Below, one piece after another: positions 32,672 through 42,978 of a stretch of DNA of 64,000 nucleotides. A model generated the notes under the pieces. The model saw nothing but the letters and a program-made list of their open reading frames with translations, ran no database searches and was not told where the DNA came from. Position numbers and translations under genes: made by a program. Source of the DNA: Polymyxa betae (Eukaryota > Endomyxa > Phytomyxea > Plasmodiophorida > Plasmodiophoridae); assembly GCA_003693705.1 (NCBI GenBank), contig RBZT01000667.1:1-64000 (forward strand), in the 5' to 3' direction. Position 1 is the stretch's first letter; every line of letters begins with the position of its first letter.

Positions 32672-34250
32672 ATGAAGGCGACAACGTCGGTCGTCCCTGA
32701 ACTCGGCATGACAGTGGATGAGTTTCGTCTTCGTGGTAAACTGATCGTCGATCGAATCGCCGACTATTATGAGTGAGGGGGATCATGTGTGGAAAAAGGA
32801 TGGTGAACCGATTCAAGGTCAATTGAATCCTATCGAGTCCGGCCCGAAACTATGCCTGGCGATTTACGGTCGCGATTACCAACAACGGCACCAAATGATC
32901 CCGAATCGTGGGATTCGATCGTGTCCGATTTCGATCAACTCATTATGCCTGGGGTGACCCATTGGCAATCGCCCCATTTTCATGCATACTTTCCAGCGCA
33001 GGTTTCCTTCCCAGCTTTGATCGGCGATATGCTCTCTGGCATGATCAATGCTATCGGATTTAGGTATTCCAGCGGCTATTAATTCTTCTCTTGGTCACGA
33101 GACATTTTAGTTGGATTGGGTGTCCTGCTATGACAGAATTAGAGATTGTTGTTATGGATTGGCTGTCTAACGCCATCGGCCTTCCAGAATCCTTCAGGTC
33201 AAAGTCGGGTGGCGGTGGCGTAATTCAAGGAACAGCAAGCGAGGCGGTGTTGGTCGCTGTGCTAACCGCTCGGGACGTTGCATTGCTTCGTGGCGTTGAT
33301 CCTGCAAAATTGACCGCATATCTGACGTCGCATCGACATGCTAGCTGTGATAAAGCATTGCATCTAGCGGGCATTTTGAATGTTCGTCTTGTGAATGACT
33401 CTGACCATCTTAAATCAGCTATTGACACCGACATCTCTCAGGTCAGTAAAGAATTTGTTGATTGAGGGAATCCTGAATCGCATTGTAGGGATTCCAACCG
33501 ATGTTTGTCGGTGTCACTCTTGGCTATACTTCCACAGCAGCATATGATGACCTTTCAGCAATAGCTGCTGTCTGCTCGAAGTATCCTGCTCTGCATCTTC
33601 ATGTAGATGCGGCATATGCAGGATCTGCACTTTTATGTCCTGAATATCGTTACATGATCAAGGGTGTCGAGCATGCGAGCAGCTTCAACTTCAATCCCCA
33701 TAAATGGATGCTGACGAATTTCGATTGTTCAGCATACTTTGTGACAGATCAGGTGGCGTTGCAGAACGCGATGTCCTCGGACATGTCTATTTACCATAAT
33801 CAATTTCGTGATCTTGATTTAAGAAACTGGACAATTCCGTTAGGACGGCGCTTTCGAGCTTTGAAGATTTGGTTCGTAATGCGCTCGTTTGGTATTAGCG
33901 GACTTCAAGCAAACATCAGACGCCAATGCTCTCAAGCCAAAAGGTTCGAAAAATTTGTGCTTGAAGACGAAAGATTCGAACTGTTCTGTCCATGCCACCT
34001 TGGGTTAGTCTGTTTTCGGTTTAGACCAATCGAAGGCCAGCTGCCGCAATCAACTAATCATCTCAATCTGGCTCTGATCGGTCTTCTTAACAATGACGGA
34101 CGAATCTTCCTCGTTCATTCTGCCATTAACGAAGTCAATTTTATCCGGTTTTGCATCTGTTCTGCATTAACCAGAGATGAACATGTCGACTTCGCCTGGG
34201 AGCAAATCTGCGAAGCTGCTAATCGTATTTTAAAAACCACATTTAGCTGA
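32672..34250 (+). CDS. Aromatic-L-amino-acid decarboxylase family (PLP group II)
   Basis: These enzymes decarboxylate DOPA, 5-hydroxytryptophan, tyrosine or tryptophan. The first exon reads MTVDEFRLRGKLIVDRIADYYE, and a GTGAGG...TTCAAG intron restores SIESYRVRPETMPGDLR. WQSPHFHAYFPAQVSFPALIGDML follows, then ELEIVVMDWL and GGGGVIQGTASEAVLVAVL. The PLP site is intact: HLHVDAAYAGSA and FNFNPHKWMLTNFDCSA, with the Schiff-base lysine at about 33700. PLGRRFRALKIWFVMRSFG lies near the C-terminus. Substrate cannot be told from sequence by eye; tyrosine, tryptophan and phenylacetaldehyde-synthase relatives all share this pattern. It is tail-to-tail with the xylulokinase gene, stops 9 bp apart. Confidence 0.9.
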
Positions 34251-34259
34251 TTTCTTCCA

Positions 34260-36058
34260 TCAATCAATAGTTTTAGTGATTTCCGTGAGTAATCTTCCAA
34301 ATCGAATTGACATTTCTTGGTATATTTTGGCAGCTTCGGGATCCGGGTTTCTTGACAGCATTAACTGAGTCGTCGGTAGAAGTTCTGTGAATCCAGAGGT
34401 GCAAGCACAACCATGCTGGGCGCGTAATGCTGATCCCAAGCCCGCACTGTTTAGGCAACACTTAGTTGTATAAACTGGTGCATTGAACACGTTGGAGCAA
34501 ACGGTCAGTAACTCATGATTCACAGAAGCACCTCCTGTAACAACAATTCTCTCTGGTTTCACTCCAACCAGATTTGCATGCAGAAGCATTGATAAGAATT
34601 GACTTTCAACTAGAGCTCGCACCTGAGTTGCTGGCGAAATATCTTCTAGTTTAACAGAAGTATCATTCTTGTCGAATAAGAAAACACCGGTTCGTTGAAC
34701 ATCGGGAACAATTTCAGGTTTGAAATAAAAGAATCCAACAAAACCAGAATTCCCAGGCTCAGTGGATTGCAAACACGTTGAGAACGTATCCCAGCATCTG
34801 TTGGCTGCTCGATTACGGATTTCCTAAACGAACTGTCAGTGATAGAGCTTTTGAAAGACGGATTTTCCGACTTCTCTTGCTAAGGATCCGTTTTTTATGC
34901 AGAGAATTAACATATTTATGTCCGGATCCACAGGATTGGCAAGAATGCTGCCAGTAAAATCTAATCGGGCGTCTTTAGGGACAACAGCAAACACAGTATC
35001 TGACGTTCCGAGGGAAATTGCAACATCGCCAAGCTTGGAGATCCCTAATCCTGCCAGTGTGGAAGGATTATCACCTGTGAATGCAACAATCTGGCAATCT
35101 TTGGAAAATCCATATCGCTGGGCAAAGTAATTTGAAATAGTCCCCAATACTGCGAATGTCGGCACAGGATCCTCGCCTAATAGTTTTGAGAGTCGGGTAG
35201 AAGCATCAGGCCCAGCTGCTGCAGTGATCAGTGGTTGTGACCAACATCTCGTTTCCAAATTCATCAAGTTCATGCCGGATGCATCACTCTGATCTATAGA
35301 CGCAAATTTTCCTAAAAACAATGATGCCAACATCGAGGATAAAATAGATATTCTTCCACAGTTTTCAAAGACCTCTTTCGATTCTGCTACAATCTTCGAA
35401 ATTTGAATGCCGGTAAACCTTTCATAAGCTCGGGAACCACTAATCTGCGCTACGACCTACATACACTGACTGAGTTCGAGACGCATTGGCTGAATTGCCA
35501 TACCTTCGGGCCTCCCATACGCTCCTCAAAGCGCCGGCAGTAATTAGTGGTTGATGAGTCCATCCAAATTGGTGGATGGGTAATTGCAAAGCAGTCTTTG
35601 AGTTGATAATGCAAAGAGAAGCAAGGATCTAAGCATTCAAGACGTTGCTCCGCAGAAGTGTTCCAGAATGCAGCACCATGCTGCTGAGCACAACCGCTAA
35701 TCGCTACAATCCGTTTAACATTAACGAACATTCGCAATTCGTCAAGAATGTTATCAAGGGCTTCGATGAACATCAGAGTTGGCGCCACAACTGTGTTACC
35801 CGGTCCATGAATGACGCCAGCAACAGTTCCATAATGCGATAAAGCATCCTGATAATTTATCGATCTCTCGCAGATAACCGCTTGGTTCTCATCGATGACC
35901 ACAACTGTTAAACTCTGTGTTGAGCAATCAATGCCAAGATAGAGCCTTGACTGAGCTACAGATTGTTGCTTGGATGCAGAACGACGACGCCTGAGAATCC
36001 AGACTCCTAACCCGAGCAAGGCGACGGATGCATAGACGGTAGATCGTGCATATTGCAT
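34260..36058 (-). CDS. XYLB: Xylulokinase-like FGGY kinase with N-terminal membrane anchor
   Basis: Xylulokinase phosphorylates D-xylulose into the pentose phosphate pathway. After a hydrophobic start (SVALLGLGVWILRRRR, about residues 10-26) the FGGY fold begins with YLGIDCSTQSLTVVVID, then ISGCAQQHGAAFWN, HPPIWMDSSTTNYCR and RLSKLLGEDPVPT. Next come VAFTGDNPSTLAGLG, DVAISLGTSDTVFAVV and NSGFVGFFYFKPEIVPD, and the C-terminal VVTGGASVNHELLTV with NSAGLGSALRA. These are the standard ATP and sugar-binding blocks of the XYLB/Xks1 branch. Several introns split it (near 35450-35330, 34836-34772 and others). The leading hydrophobic helix plus Arg cluster is unusual for a kinase that is normally cytosolic. 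Confidence 0.85.
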
Positions 36059-36167
36059 AACCCTCTGCGGTCTGTTGATACTTTACCACTGAAAGTGACT
36101 GTTCAGTCTATCTAGGGGGATTTATGTTACAATTCAATCCCGCAACGTTTCAAAGCGAAGAGAGGAC

Positions 36168-37520
36168 ATGTCGGATGATAGAATCATATCTATTCCAGAT
36201 AGCACACATTCATCATTGCCTGATGAAGTTCGCTATAGGAGCTTCTCTAAGAACTGAGTTTGACAGGCGATGGGATGTCGCCCCAAATCAGGGGATTTGC
36301 TGCTAAGGCAATCTCGGCTCGATTTGGTATGAAGTAAGTGAAAAGAATTATTAATGAGTATGCTTATTAAACAATGATCAAGAGTACATCTCAGTTTGAA
36401 CAATGGTTGCATCTGTCAACATCTACAATGGGCGAATGCAGGTACATACATTATCCGCATTTGTTCGAGTCGTTTGCGAGCTTGAAAACTACAGCTATAA
36501 GCTCTCGAACAAAGCTAGAGCTAAAGTCGCCCGATGGGTAATGTCAATGATGATTTTGAATTAAAGTTTTAAGGTTTGCGATATGTCAGACAGAAAGGAT
36601 TGTTCAGTCGTTGTATGAAGGTGGCGAAAACAGAAGCCTCGCTATGGCGTATTTACGACTTTTGCTTGATCAAGTACAGAAAAGACACTTCAGAATCCCA
36701 TTCGATAAACAACCTTGTTTCCAGCGTCCCTTATGTCCACTGCCTTCTAGTTTGGTCAGTGAGACATCTTTGGATCTTGGCCAGTTTTGTTCTCAAAATC
36801 ATTTGGTAGTTACTGCATTCAATTGATTCACTCAACAACATGGACAGGCAGCGATTTCAATTCCATATTAAATGGAATAGGATTCTAAAGCAGCTGCTCG
36901 ATACCCCAAGGTTATTGACTGCTATGTCGAGCGTAAAATTCCAGCCAGGCATTGCTAACAAAAGCGACGAGAAAGAAATGAATGTCACTGATTCCGAACT
37001 GGGCTCTATAATGGCTAATATCGAGAAACTCCCTATATCGTTTCTCAGTAGATCTGCAAACGGTCTTCAAGAGGGAAGAAACCAGCAGTTTATTTTTCAT
37101 TCGGAAGTTACTAAGGAACCTAGTGTGTTGCACAACGCCAAAGCCAAAAATTATCTCAATGTTACACGAAGCGATTTAGAGGTCGCCAATAGAAATGTGA
37201 ACCATCTCTATCATAATGACAAAGTGGTACCACCATACAGCGAAGAACATGGAATTTCTACCAATAATCCTGCTATTGCGGCACAGCACAATCAGTATTC
37301 CAAGACTGCTTATTTTCAAGAGGGAGGAGAAATTTCGCAAATCAAACTGAGCTCAAGCTCTTGCTGTCACTGTTCGCATAAAGCAATCCCCATAGATATA
37401 GCTGAGGACAGTTTTCATTACGATCGAATTGCCAACATCTATCGCGAATCCAGTTCAAAGAAAGTCGCAATAGAACGTCGAGTTATGCACATTTTCCAGA
37501 ATAGCTTTAACAATGCATGA
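36168..37520 (+). CDS. DUF4485-like protein (CEP112 N-terminal type)
   Basis: Short exons join to a protein starting MSDDRIISIPDSTHSS. A region around 36450-36770 reads FVRVVCELENYSYKLSNKAR, then KVARW, then after an intron RIVQSLYEGGENRSLAMAYL and RHFRIPFDKQP with PLCPLPSSL. The order W-x-R-K/I, a leucine-rich helix, 'PF-x-P' and a terminal 'L-P' resembles the DUF4485 domain at the N-terminus of the centrosomal protein CEP112. The last exon (36840-37520) is a polar, low-complexity tail with a CCHCSHK cluster. No CEP112 coiled coil follows. The family call is tentative. Confidence 0.45.
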
Positions 37521-38229
37521 ATACAGGCCTGGGATTCAGGCATCAGAAAAGAGGTTTATTACGGCTTGGTCAAAGCATCACGATTTGTCTGAAATTGCAA
37601 TTGCGGAGAGCATTATCTGATCTCGTTGTCACTGTCCTTCTGGCATTTCACAGTTAATAACGGCTAAAAACACACAGACGAATGCGCTCATAATAATGCA
37701 TATCAAGCCTTCATCGATGCTATTGTTGAGACACTGCTACAGCTCAGGCAAAAAGCAAGGCATCATGGTGGTCTCAATCTCATGAGAATAGTCAAACTTT
37801 GTAAAGAACATGCAGCATTGCAAACGTAAAGCGGACGATGACCTGCTTTACGACCACTGACCGCTGAATAGCACCTTTAGCACGGATTATTACATTCAGC
37901 TCTTGTCATATCAGATTGGATCTGATTTGACTAGTTTAATGATATGAACGGGCGTTGCTGTGTCCATAACCACAAGGGCTGATGTACTCAGGCATGTCAC
38001 CTTGTGGTCGTCAGAAGCTCAATTTCGTTTTTAGACCTAAAAGTATTTCACCATCTGTAAGCAACTGTTTTGCAATTATTCTTTCCAAATTGCCAGCAAC
38101 TTGAAGCGCATACAGATCAACGCTGCCGCTAACAGATTTCATGAAGTTAGAGATGGCCAGATTGGCCTCCAGTCATTCTGTGAAGTACCTGAAATCTGCA
38201 ATTTCTACCATCTGGTCATCATATCATGA
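37521..38229. other. Intergenic, nothing recognised
   Basis: About 700 bp between two plus-strand genes. Stops are frequent in all frames and no repeat or RNA motif was noticed. Confidence 0.4.
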
Positions 38230-39243
38230 TTGACCAGCTGCATTGAGCTTTGCCGCGACCTCGGAACGACCTGGACAACGATGAGCATCAAACCATCGTA
38301 TAAAATCGTCAAGGACCTGGCTGTTGGCAATACGGTCGCTGCCATGCGAAGCCGCCAGCTAGCGATGGGTTCAGACCAGAAACGATGGATCATCATCACA
38401 TTTGATTTAAGCCACCCGCCCATGTTCCATCATTTGATTGGATTTATCGAGAAAATATCAGATTTGCAACATCCGCATATTTGCCCGATTCGCGAGATTG
38501 AAGCCGATGGCAATCAGCTTCGTGTGGTCTTCCCAGCTGCAGACAACACCCTGGCAGAACGTATGACTCCTGCCAAAGAAGAAACCGTTTTAAAATGGAT
38601 CTATCAGATCGCCAGCGCTTTCCGATTCGTCATGCAAGAAGCGAAACCGGTTTTCGACTATCTGGGTCCATTGGATTCAGCTTGCTGTGTGATCTGCGAC
38701 GATAACATTTGTGTGAATGTCCTCGAGCTGTGGTTAAGGAGCGGTATCGACCCAACACAGACTGTGGACTTGACGACGGCCGTCAGCTGGGCACCAGAAT
38801 ACCTTCAGGAAGGTGCCGAAGTGGGATCAACTGGGGCCGTCGATGAGAAGGGCCAGATCTGGGCGCTCGGTATCGTCGCCTATGAGGCCGCTATGATGTC
38901 GTCGCCGTTTGTATCCGAGGCGCCATTGATTCTGATGGAGAAAATCATGCAAGAAAATCCAGTGATTTCTGGAGAATTCTCGGAATCATTCCGGGACCTG
39001 TTGTCAAAGCGACTGCTGGCAAAGCGCCCCTTCGATCGTATCTCTGTTTACGAATTGCTGAAAGACAAATTGTTTATGAAGATGTCCTGTTGTCAGTCTC
39101 TACTTCGAGTCAATTCAGTTCGAGCCATGGTTGCTGAACAGCGAGAATTCTCACAGCCTGAATTTGGGGAAGCTATTGAAGTATTCCAGCCATCAACGGG
39201 CCCGAATTCATCGGAATCACCATCTTCTTGCAGATTATTTTAA
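38230..39243 (+). CDS. NEK-like pseudokinase
   Basis: The intronless 337-codon frame has the outline of a protein kinase but lacks the catalytic residues. A glycine-poor P-loop (LAVGNTVAAM) is followed by WIIITFDLS, where NEK kinases have (V/A)IK-E-I-DLS, so the ATP-anchoring lysine is Thr. HPHICPIREIEADGNQLRVVF matches the aC-b4/b5 region. The HRD loop is replaced by a segment near VFDYLGP, and DFG by ICVNVLE. The C-lobe is clear: WAPEYLQEG, IWALGIVAYEAAM, PLILMEKIMQENP and LLSKRLLAKRPFDRISVYELL. The protein ends SSCRLF, loosely resembling a CaaX box. The start may be 38230 or the in-frame ATG at 38281. The role is probably a scaffold. Confidence 0.7.
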   Translation: MTSCIELCRDLGTTWTTMSIKPSYKIVKDLAVGNTVAAMRSRQLAMGSDQKRWIIITFDLSHPPMFHHLIGFIEKISDLQHPHICPIREIEADGNQLRVVFPAADNTLAERMTPAKEETVLKWIYQIASAFRFVMQEAKPVFDYLGPLDSACCVICDDNICVNVLELWLRSGIDPTQTVDLTTAVSWAPEYLQEGAEVGSTGAVDEKGQIWALGIVAYEAAMMSSPFVSEAPLILMEKIMQENPVISGEFSESFRDLLSKRLLAKRPFDRISVYELLKDKLFMKMSCCQSLLRVNSVRAMVAEQREFSQPEFGEAIEVFQPSTGPNSSESPSSCRLF

Positions 39244-39327
39244 AAGTAGATTCTATCAAATGATAAAGCGACATAATAGATGCTAAAAACAATATTTAGA
39301 AGATTTTAAATTGTAGAATCAACCGAC

Positions 39328-40029
39328 GTGATAACATCCAAAGAGAAAGCAGCTCGCATAACGAAAATGTCGCGAATAGACCATGGCGCTGTCCGAGAAA
39401 TCGGCAACGAAGCCGTCTGGACGCTGTCGTCGGCGAAGCCTGGCAATGGCGTCGACCAACTCAGAGACGGAACTGTCGACTCGTTCTGGCAGTACGTTGG
39501 CAGATTCGAACTGTTTGCAAAGTGCCCGAGTGATCGCGACCTTTAGATCGGATGGCCAACAACCACACTTGGTTAACATTCAGTTTTACAAAAAAATGAA
39601 AGTCAAGGTAATCCAGCTTCCAGGATCGGTGATATTTGGTAATTTTGTTGGTTTTGTAGGAAATTCAGCTTTATGTCGACGAGAAGCTAGATGAAAGCTA
39701 TACACCGGTTGCTTTTATTCGAACAAAATCTTGAAATGGTTTCACGAACGTTTTTGCTGTCAGGCTAAGATCTCGGTCCGATCCGGGACCAGCTTCCACG
39801 ATTTACGAGAAGTGTACATAATGGAGTTGGAGCATCCATCAGGTTGGGTTTCGATCCCATTAGGCGACCAATCGTATGCAGTCGAGATGTTTGAGGACCT
39901 GGCTGATAAATTCTCAGATGTGATGGGTTCCTGAGAACACATATGCTGCAAATTGCTGTGTTGGCGTCGTTACAAAGCGGTCGTGATACTCACATTCGTC
40001 AAATCAAGATATTCGGCGTCCGACCGTAA
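39328..40029 (+). CDS. ANAPC10: Anaphase-promoting complex subunit APC10/DOC1
   Basis: APC10 is the DOC-domain co-receptor that, with Cdc20/Cdh1, recognises D-box substrates of the anaphase-promoting complex. Five exons join cleanly: 39328-39491, 39547-39607, 39660-39707, 39764-39873 and 39938-40029, with introns of 52-64 nt. The product reads [21 protein letters not shown], then [24 protein letters not shown], then [46 protein letters not shown] and [20 protein letters not shown]. Every block aligns with animal APC10, including the conserved W-Q-S-D-G-x-x-P-H-L. The C-terminal IR tail that docks on Cdc27 is not evident: the protein ends FGVRP. A second in-frame Met lies at 39367. Confidence 0.92.
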
Positions 40030-40059
40030 GCGATCTGAAATATCCATGACGGAAACTGA

Positions 40060-40390
40060 TTAGAACATAATCTTTAGGCCGGAGACAACAGGGTTTGGGA
40101 CGCCCCTAACCACGTTCACAAGCCCAGAGTTCGAGCAGTTTGCCACGATTCGATAGCGATAGTCGGATCCATAATAAAGAACCCATTGCTTTTCCATCAC
40201 CTCGGTTCTGACGAATAGCTTCAACTTTGAATCAAGACCCAGCGCTGTCTCATCGAAACCAATGTTCTATCGATTCGTACAACATTCATATGTTGATTTT
40301 CCGAGGATCCATGTCTACGCTCACCGAATGAGAGTGAAAGTTATGAGATTGTTTGAAAGAGTGGAGAAGGAGCGCGGGCGCGCATTTCAT
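40060..40390 (-). CDS. Small two-exon gene of unknown function (about 90 aa)
   Basis: From an ATG at 40390 a short exon (MKCAPALLLHSFKQ...HSHS) ends at a strong GTGAGC donor. The intron ends CGATAG at 40267, and the second exon (40266-40060) reads NIGFDETALGLDSKLKLFV, then EKQWVLYYGSDYRYRIVANC, stopping at 40060. The join is phase 0. The N-terminus, with Lys, Arg-free hydrophobics and His/Ser, could be a targeting peptide, but this is weak. No family is recognised. It is divergent from the BRCA1-like gene (102 bp between starts) and ends 30 bp from the APC10 stop. Confidence 0.5.
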
Positions 40391-40492
40391 ACTGTCGCTG
40401 AAACGTAGTCGCTGTCATGAACTGTTCTGGGTGATAAACAGACAGGAAGAGAGACCCCCTCATTGAATGACAACATTGCCATAGACGTCATT

Positions 40493-42763
40493 ATGCAAAA
40501 CCATCGCCTTAATGCTGCTGTCGAGGCTCTCTATCAGGAGCTGAAATGCACCGTCTGCTTCTCCATGATGGTCGAGCCGCATTCCCTGCCCTGCCTCCAT
40601 ATCTTTTGCAAAGTGGATCGCTAGGATGGCGGCTTGGCTAAGGCTGACTTCTATGCAGGCTTGTATCGATCGCTGTTTGACGGTCCGGCCCAACTGTCCT
40701 TTGTGTAATGCGAGCTTCCATCGTCGGCAAGTGGATCCCTCAAGGGTGGTATCATCGGTTATTGATGTTTATAAAAAGGTAGTCCTGTTATGTCTGCAAC
40801 CATTCTTAACTTCCAAGTAGTTGTATAAAGCTCTAAGTGCTGTCGCTGACGTTCCTTGTTTATCTCAAGCTCTGACACAGCTACCTCCTCCGGGCAGCGC
40901 TTCGTTTAAATCAGAGGAGGTGCGATTTAACAAATCGATGCCTGACTTACCAAATGAAGATGTTGGTAAACTCATTACTCTGGCTTGCACGTTCTTAGTG
41001 TTTTGTAGAGCTCTGGCCGCTCCACAACGTCACCTTTTGAACAGTCATCGATTGAGCAGTACTTCCCTAAAGCGGATCAAACCCCAAACAAGAATCAAGT
41101 TAATCCTCAGATTGAGGGCGATACTCAACATAGAGTGAATTCAGTAGAATTTCGAACAGTAATTACTCCAGCTCGTACGAAGCCGCAAATTGCTTCTCGA
41201 GCTTCAGCTGATAATGCTTATACTGAACCATGGTACATAGCCTCTTTCCTAAGTGGCTTTTTTGATATTGTTTATCTAGGTCACCTTTTCAGAGCTCTGC
41301 ATTAGAGGCCAACGTCGCAAGGTGTAGCATCTGCTATGAGCCTAAAACTGACCTCAGGCCACTTCTGTCTTGTTCGAAATGTTCGGTTTCAGTTCATCGT
41401 GAATGCTATGGGATTTCTCCAGATCTCGCTGAAGATGAAAGATGGTCATGTATTCCATGCGAGTTCGGTGTTGACTCTACGCCCACCTGCGTCTTGTGCC
41501 CGAACACCGAAGATCGGGCATTTCGATCGTGTTCTGGAAGTTCAAACCAATGGGTTCATGTTTCTTGCGCCCTTTGGGCTCCACAACCAAAGTTCTCAGA
41601 TACATCGTTTGGCAATGGCGGTACTGTAGAAAACGTTGGCAATGTGCCAATGGTATCCAAAAGACTGGTACGGATAATTGTTTAGGAGTATTTACGCTAT
41701 CCTAAGCTCGGCTAGCGTTGTTCGGTTTGTCGGAATCGCGGATTCTGCCTTCAATGCGAATATGGTCGCTGTACAACTGCATTTCACGTCCCGTGTGCAG
41801 CACGTTCAAAAGTTAAATTGGAACTTCGCGAACTTGATGAAAAAGTGTATTTTCATCAGTTCTGTCCAGCTCATGCACACCTGTCCAAAACGGTCCCAAC
41901 TGATAATACAGCTGGGTCTACGTTCTCGCGGCGAACTGAACGTCGAAAATCAGTTTCACCGTCCCCGGCACCAAAGCGTAGACTCTCTATGTCAGGTGCT
42001 CGTTCCAGGTCAAGGCATCAAGGTCAATTCGTGTTACTACTAACAGGTATAATTCGTCAATGATTTGTTAGTTCTGATTTGGTTCAGGGATAAAGCTTGA
42101 TGATCACATTAGCAGGCTGGTAGCGAATTCGAAGGATGTAGATGTGACATTGAATCTCTCTGATTCTGTTACGCACGTGATTACAAAATGTTTTACTACT
42201 GGAGCACAAGCTGGAAAGGCCAAAGCCAGGACGGTTAAATACATGTTTGGAGTCGCCAGAGGGATCTGGTGTGTCTCACAGATATGGATCCAGGATTGGA
42301 TCAAGTTCGGCTATGCACCAGATGAGCTTAAATATGAGGTTCTGGGAGACTATGCTGCTATCGGAGCACCTCGGCGTTCCAGAGTTAATAGGCAACAAGG
42401 AAGGGCGCCGCTTCTCAATGGTGTCGCGTTTATTATTACTGTAGGCCATTGCAACTGTCATCTTTTTTATCCACCAGTGACCAAGAGTGTTAGGGTCCAT
42501 TTGCGAAGCATCTTGGTTTAGATATAGAATTAGCCGAGATTATCAGAGCTGCTGGAGGCCTAGTCTCCCATGAGATACCTGATAACCCGCCATGTAAGCC
42601 CACAGTCTTGATCAAAGAGGCAGTTGATCCCGAGGAAGATGAAGCTGAGAAAAGGGAAGATGCATCGATCCGCCAGCAATGTTTGTCGATTGGTATTCCT
42701 GCTTACGATGTTCAGTGGTTATTTGGATTATTAAGTTACTACACATCTCCTATCATAAGTTAA
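40493..42763 (+). CDS. BRCA1/BARD1-like protein: RING, PHD, extended PHD, tandem BRCT
   Basis: BRCA1-BARD1 is an E3 ligase that directs homologous-recombination repair and ubiquitylates H2A. The RING starts about residue 20: LKCTVCFSMMVEPHSLPCLHIFCK, then across a 45-nt intron ACIDRCLTVRPNCPLC, followed by SVIDVYKKV as in BRCA1/BARD1. After a linker, a canonical PHD (CSICYEPKTDLRPLLSCSKC, ECYGI, RWSCIPCEFG) runs into an extended PHD (CVLCPN, WVHVSCALWAP, then CSVCRNRGFCLQCEYGRC, FHVPCAA, FCPAHAH). The first BRCT has VTHVITK, RTVKYMFGVARGIWCVSQIW and YEVLGDY. A GTAGGCC...GTTAG intron restores GPFAKHLGL, the BRCA1 'YGPF' position, and the second BRCT ends IPAYDVQWLFGLLSYY. The stop is at 42761-42763. 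The architecture resembles plant BRCA1/BARD1 plus an extra PHD. Confidence 0.85.
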
Positions 42764-42822
42764 TGATTAATTAAACTATCATAATTATTCGAAAACATCT
42801 GCACGACAGAATTAAATTCTGC

Positions 42823-42978
42823 CTTTTCAAATGCATTTTGTGGAANNNNNNNNNNNNNNNNNNNNNNNNNNNNNNNNNNNNNNNNNNNNNNNNNNNNNNN
42901 NNNNNNNNNNNNNNNNNNNNNNNNNNNNNNNNNNNNNNNNNNNNNNNNNNNNNNNTTCCACAAAATGCATTTGAAAAG
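42823..42978. repeat. Assembly gap (110 N) flanked by perfect 23-bp inverted repeats
   Basis: Unknown bases occupy 42846-42955. The 23 bases immediately left (42823-42845) and right (42956-42978) of the gap are exact reverse complements. Either a long hairpin defeated assembly, or two contig ends from opposite strands were scaffolded here. Confidence 0.9.

Noticed and set aside
39319-39579. 86-codon minus-strand frame
   Set aside because: It is antisense to APC10 exon 1, which has clear family residues and splice sites.
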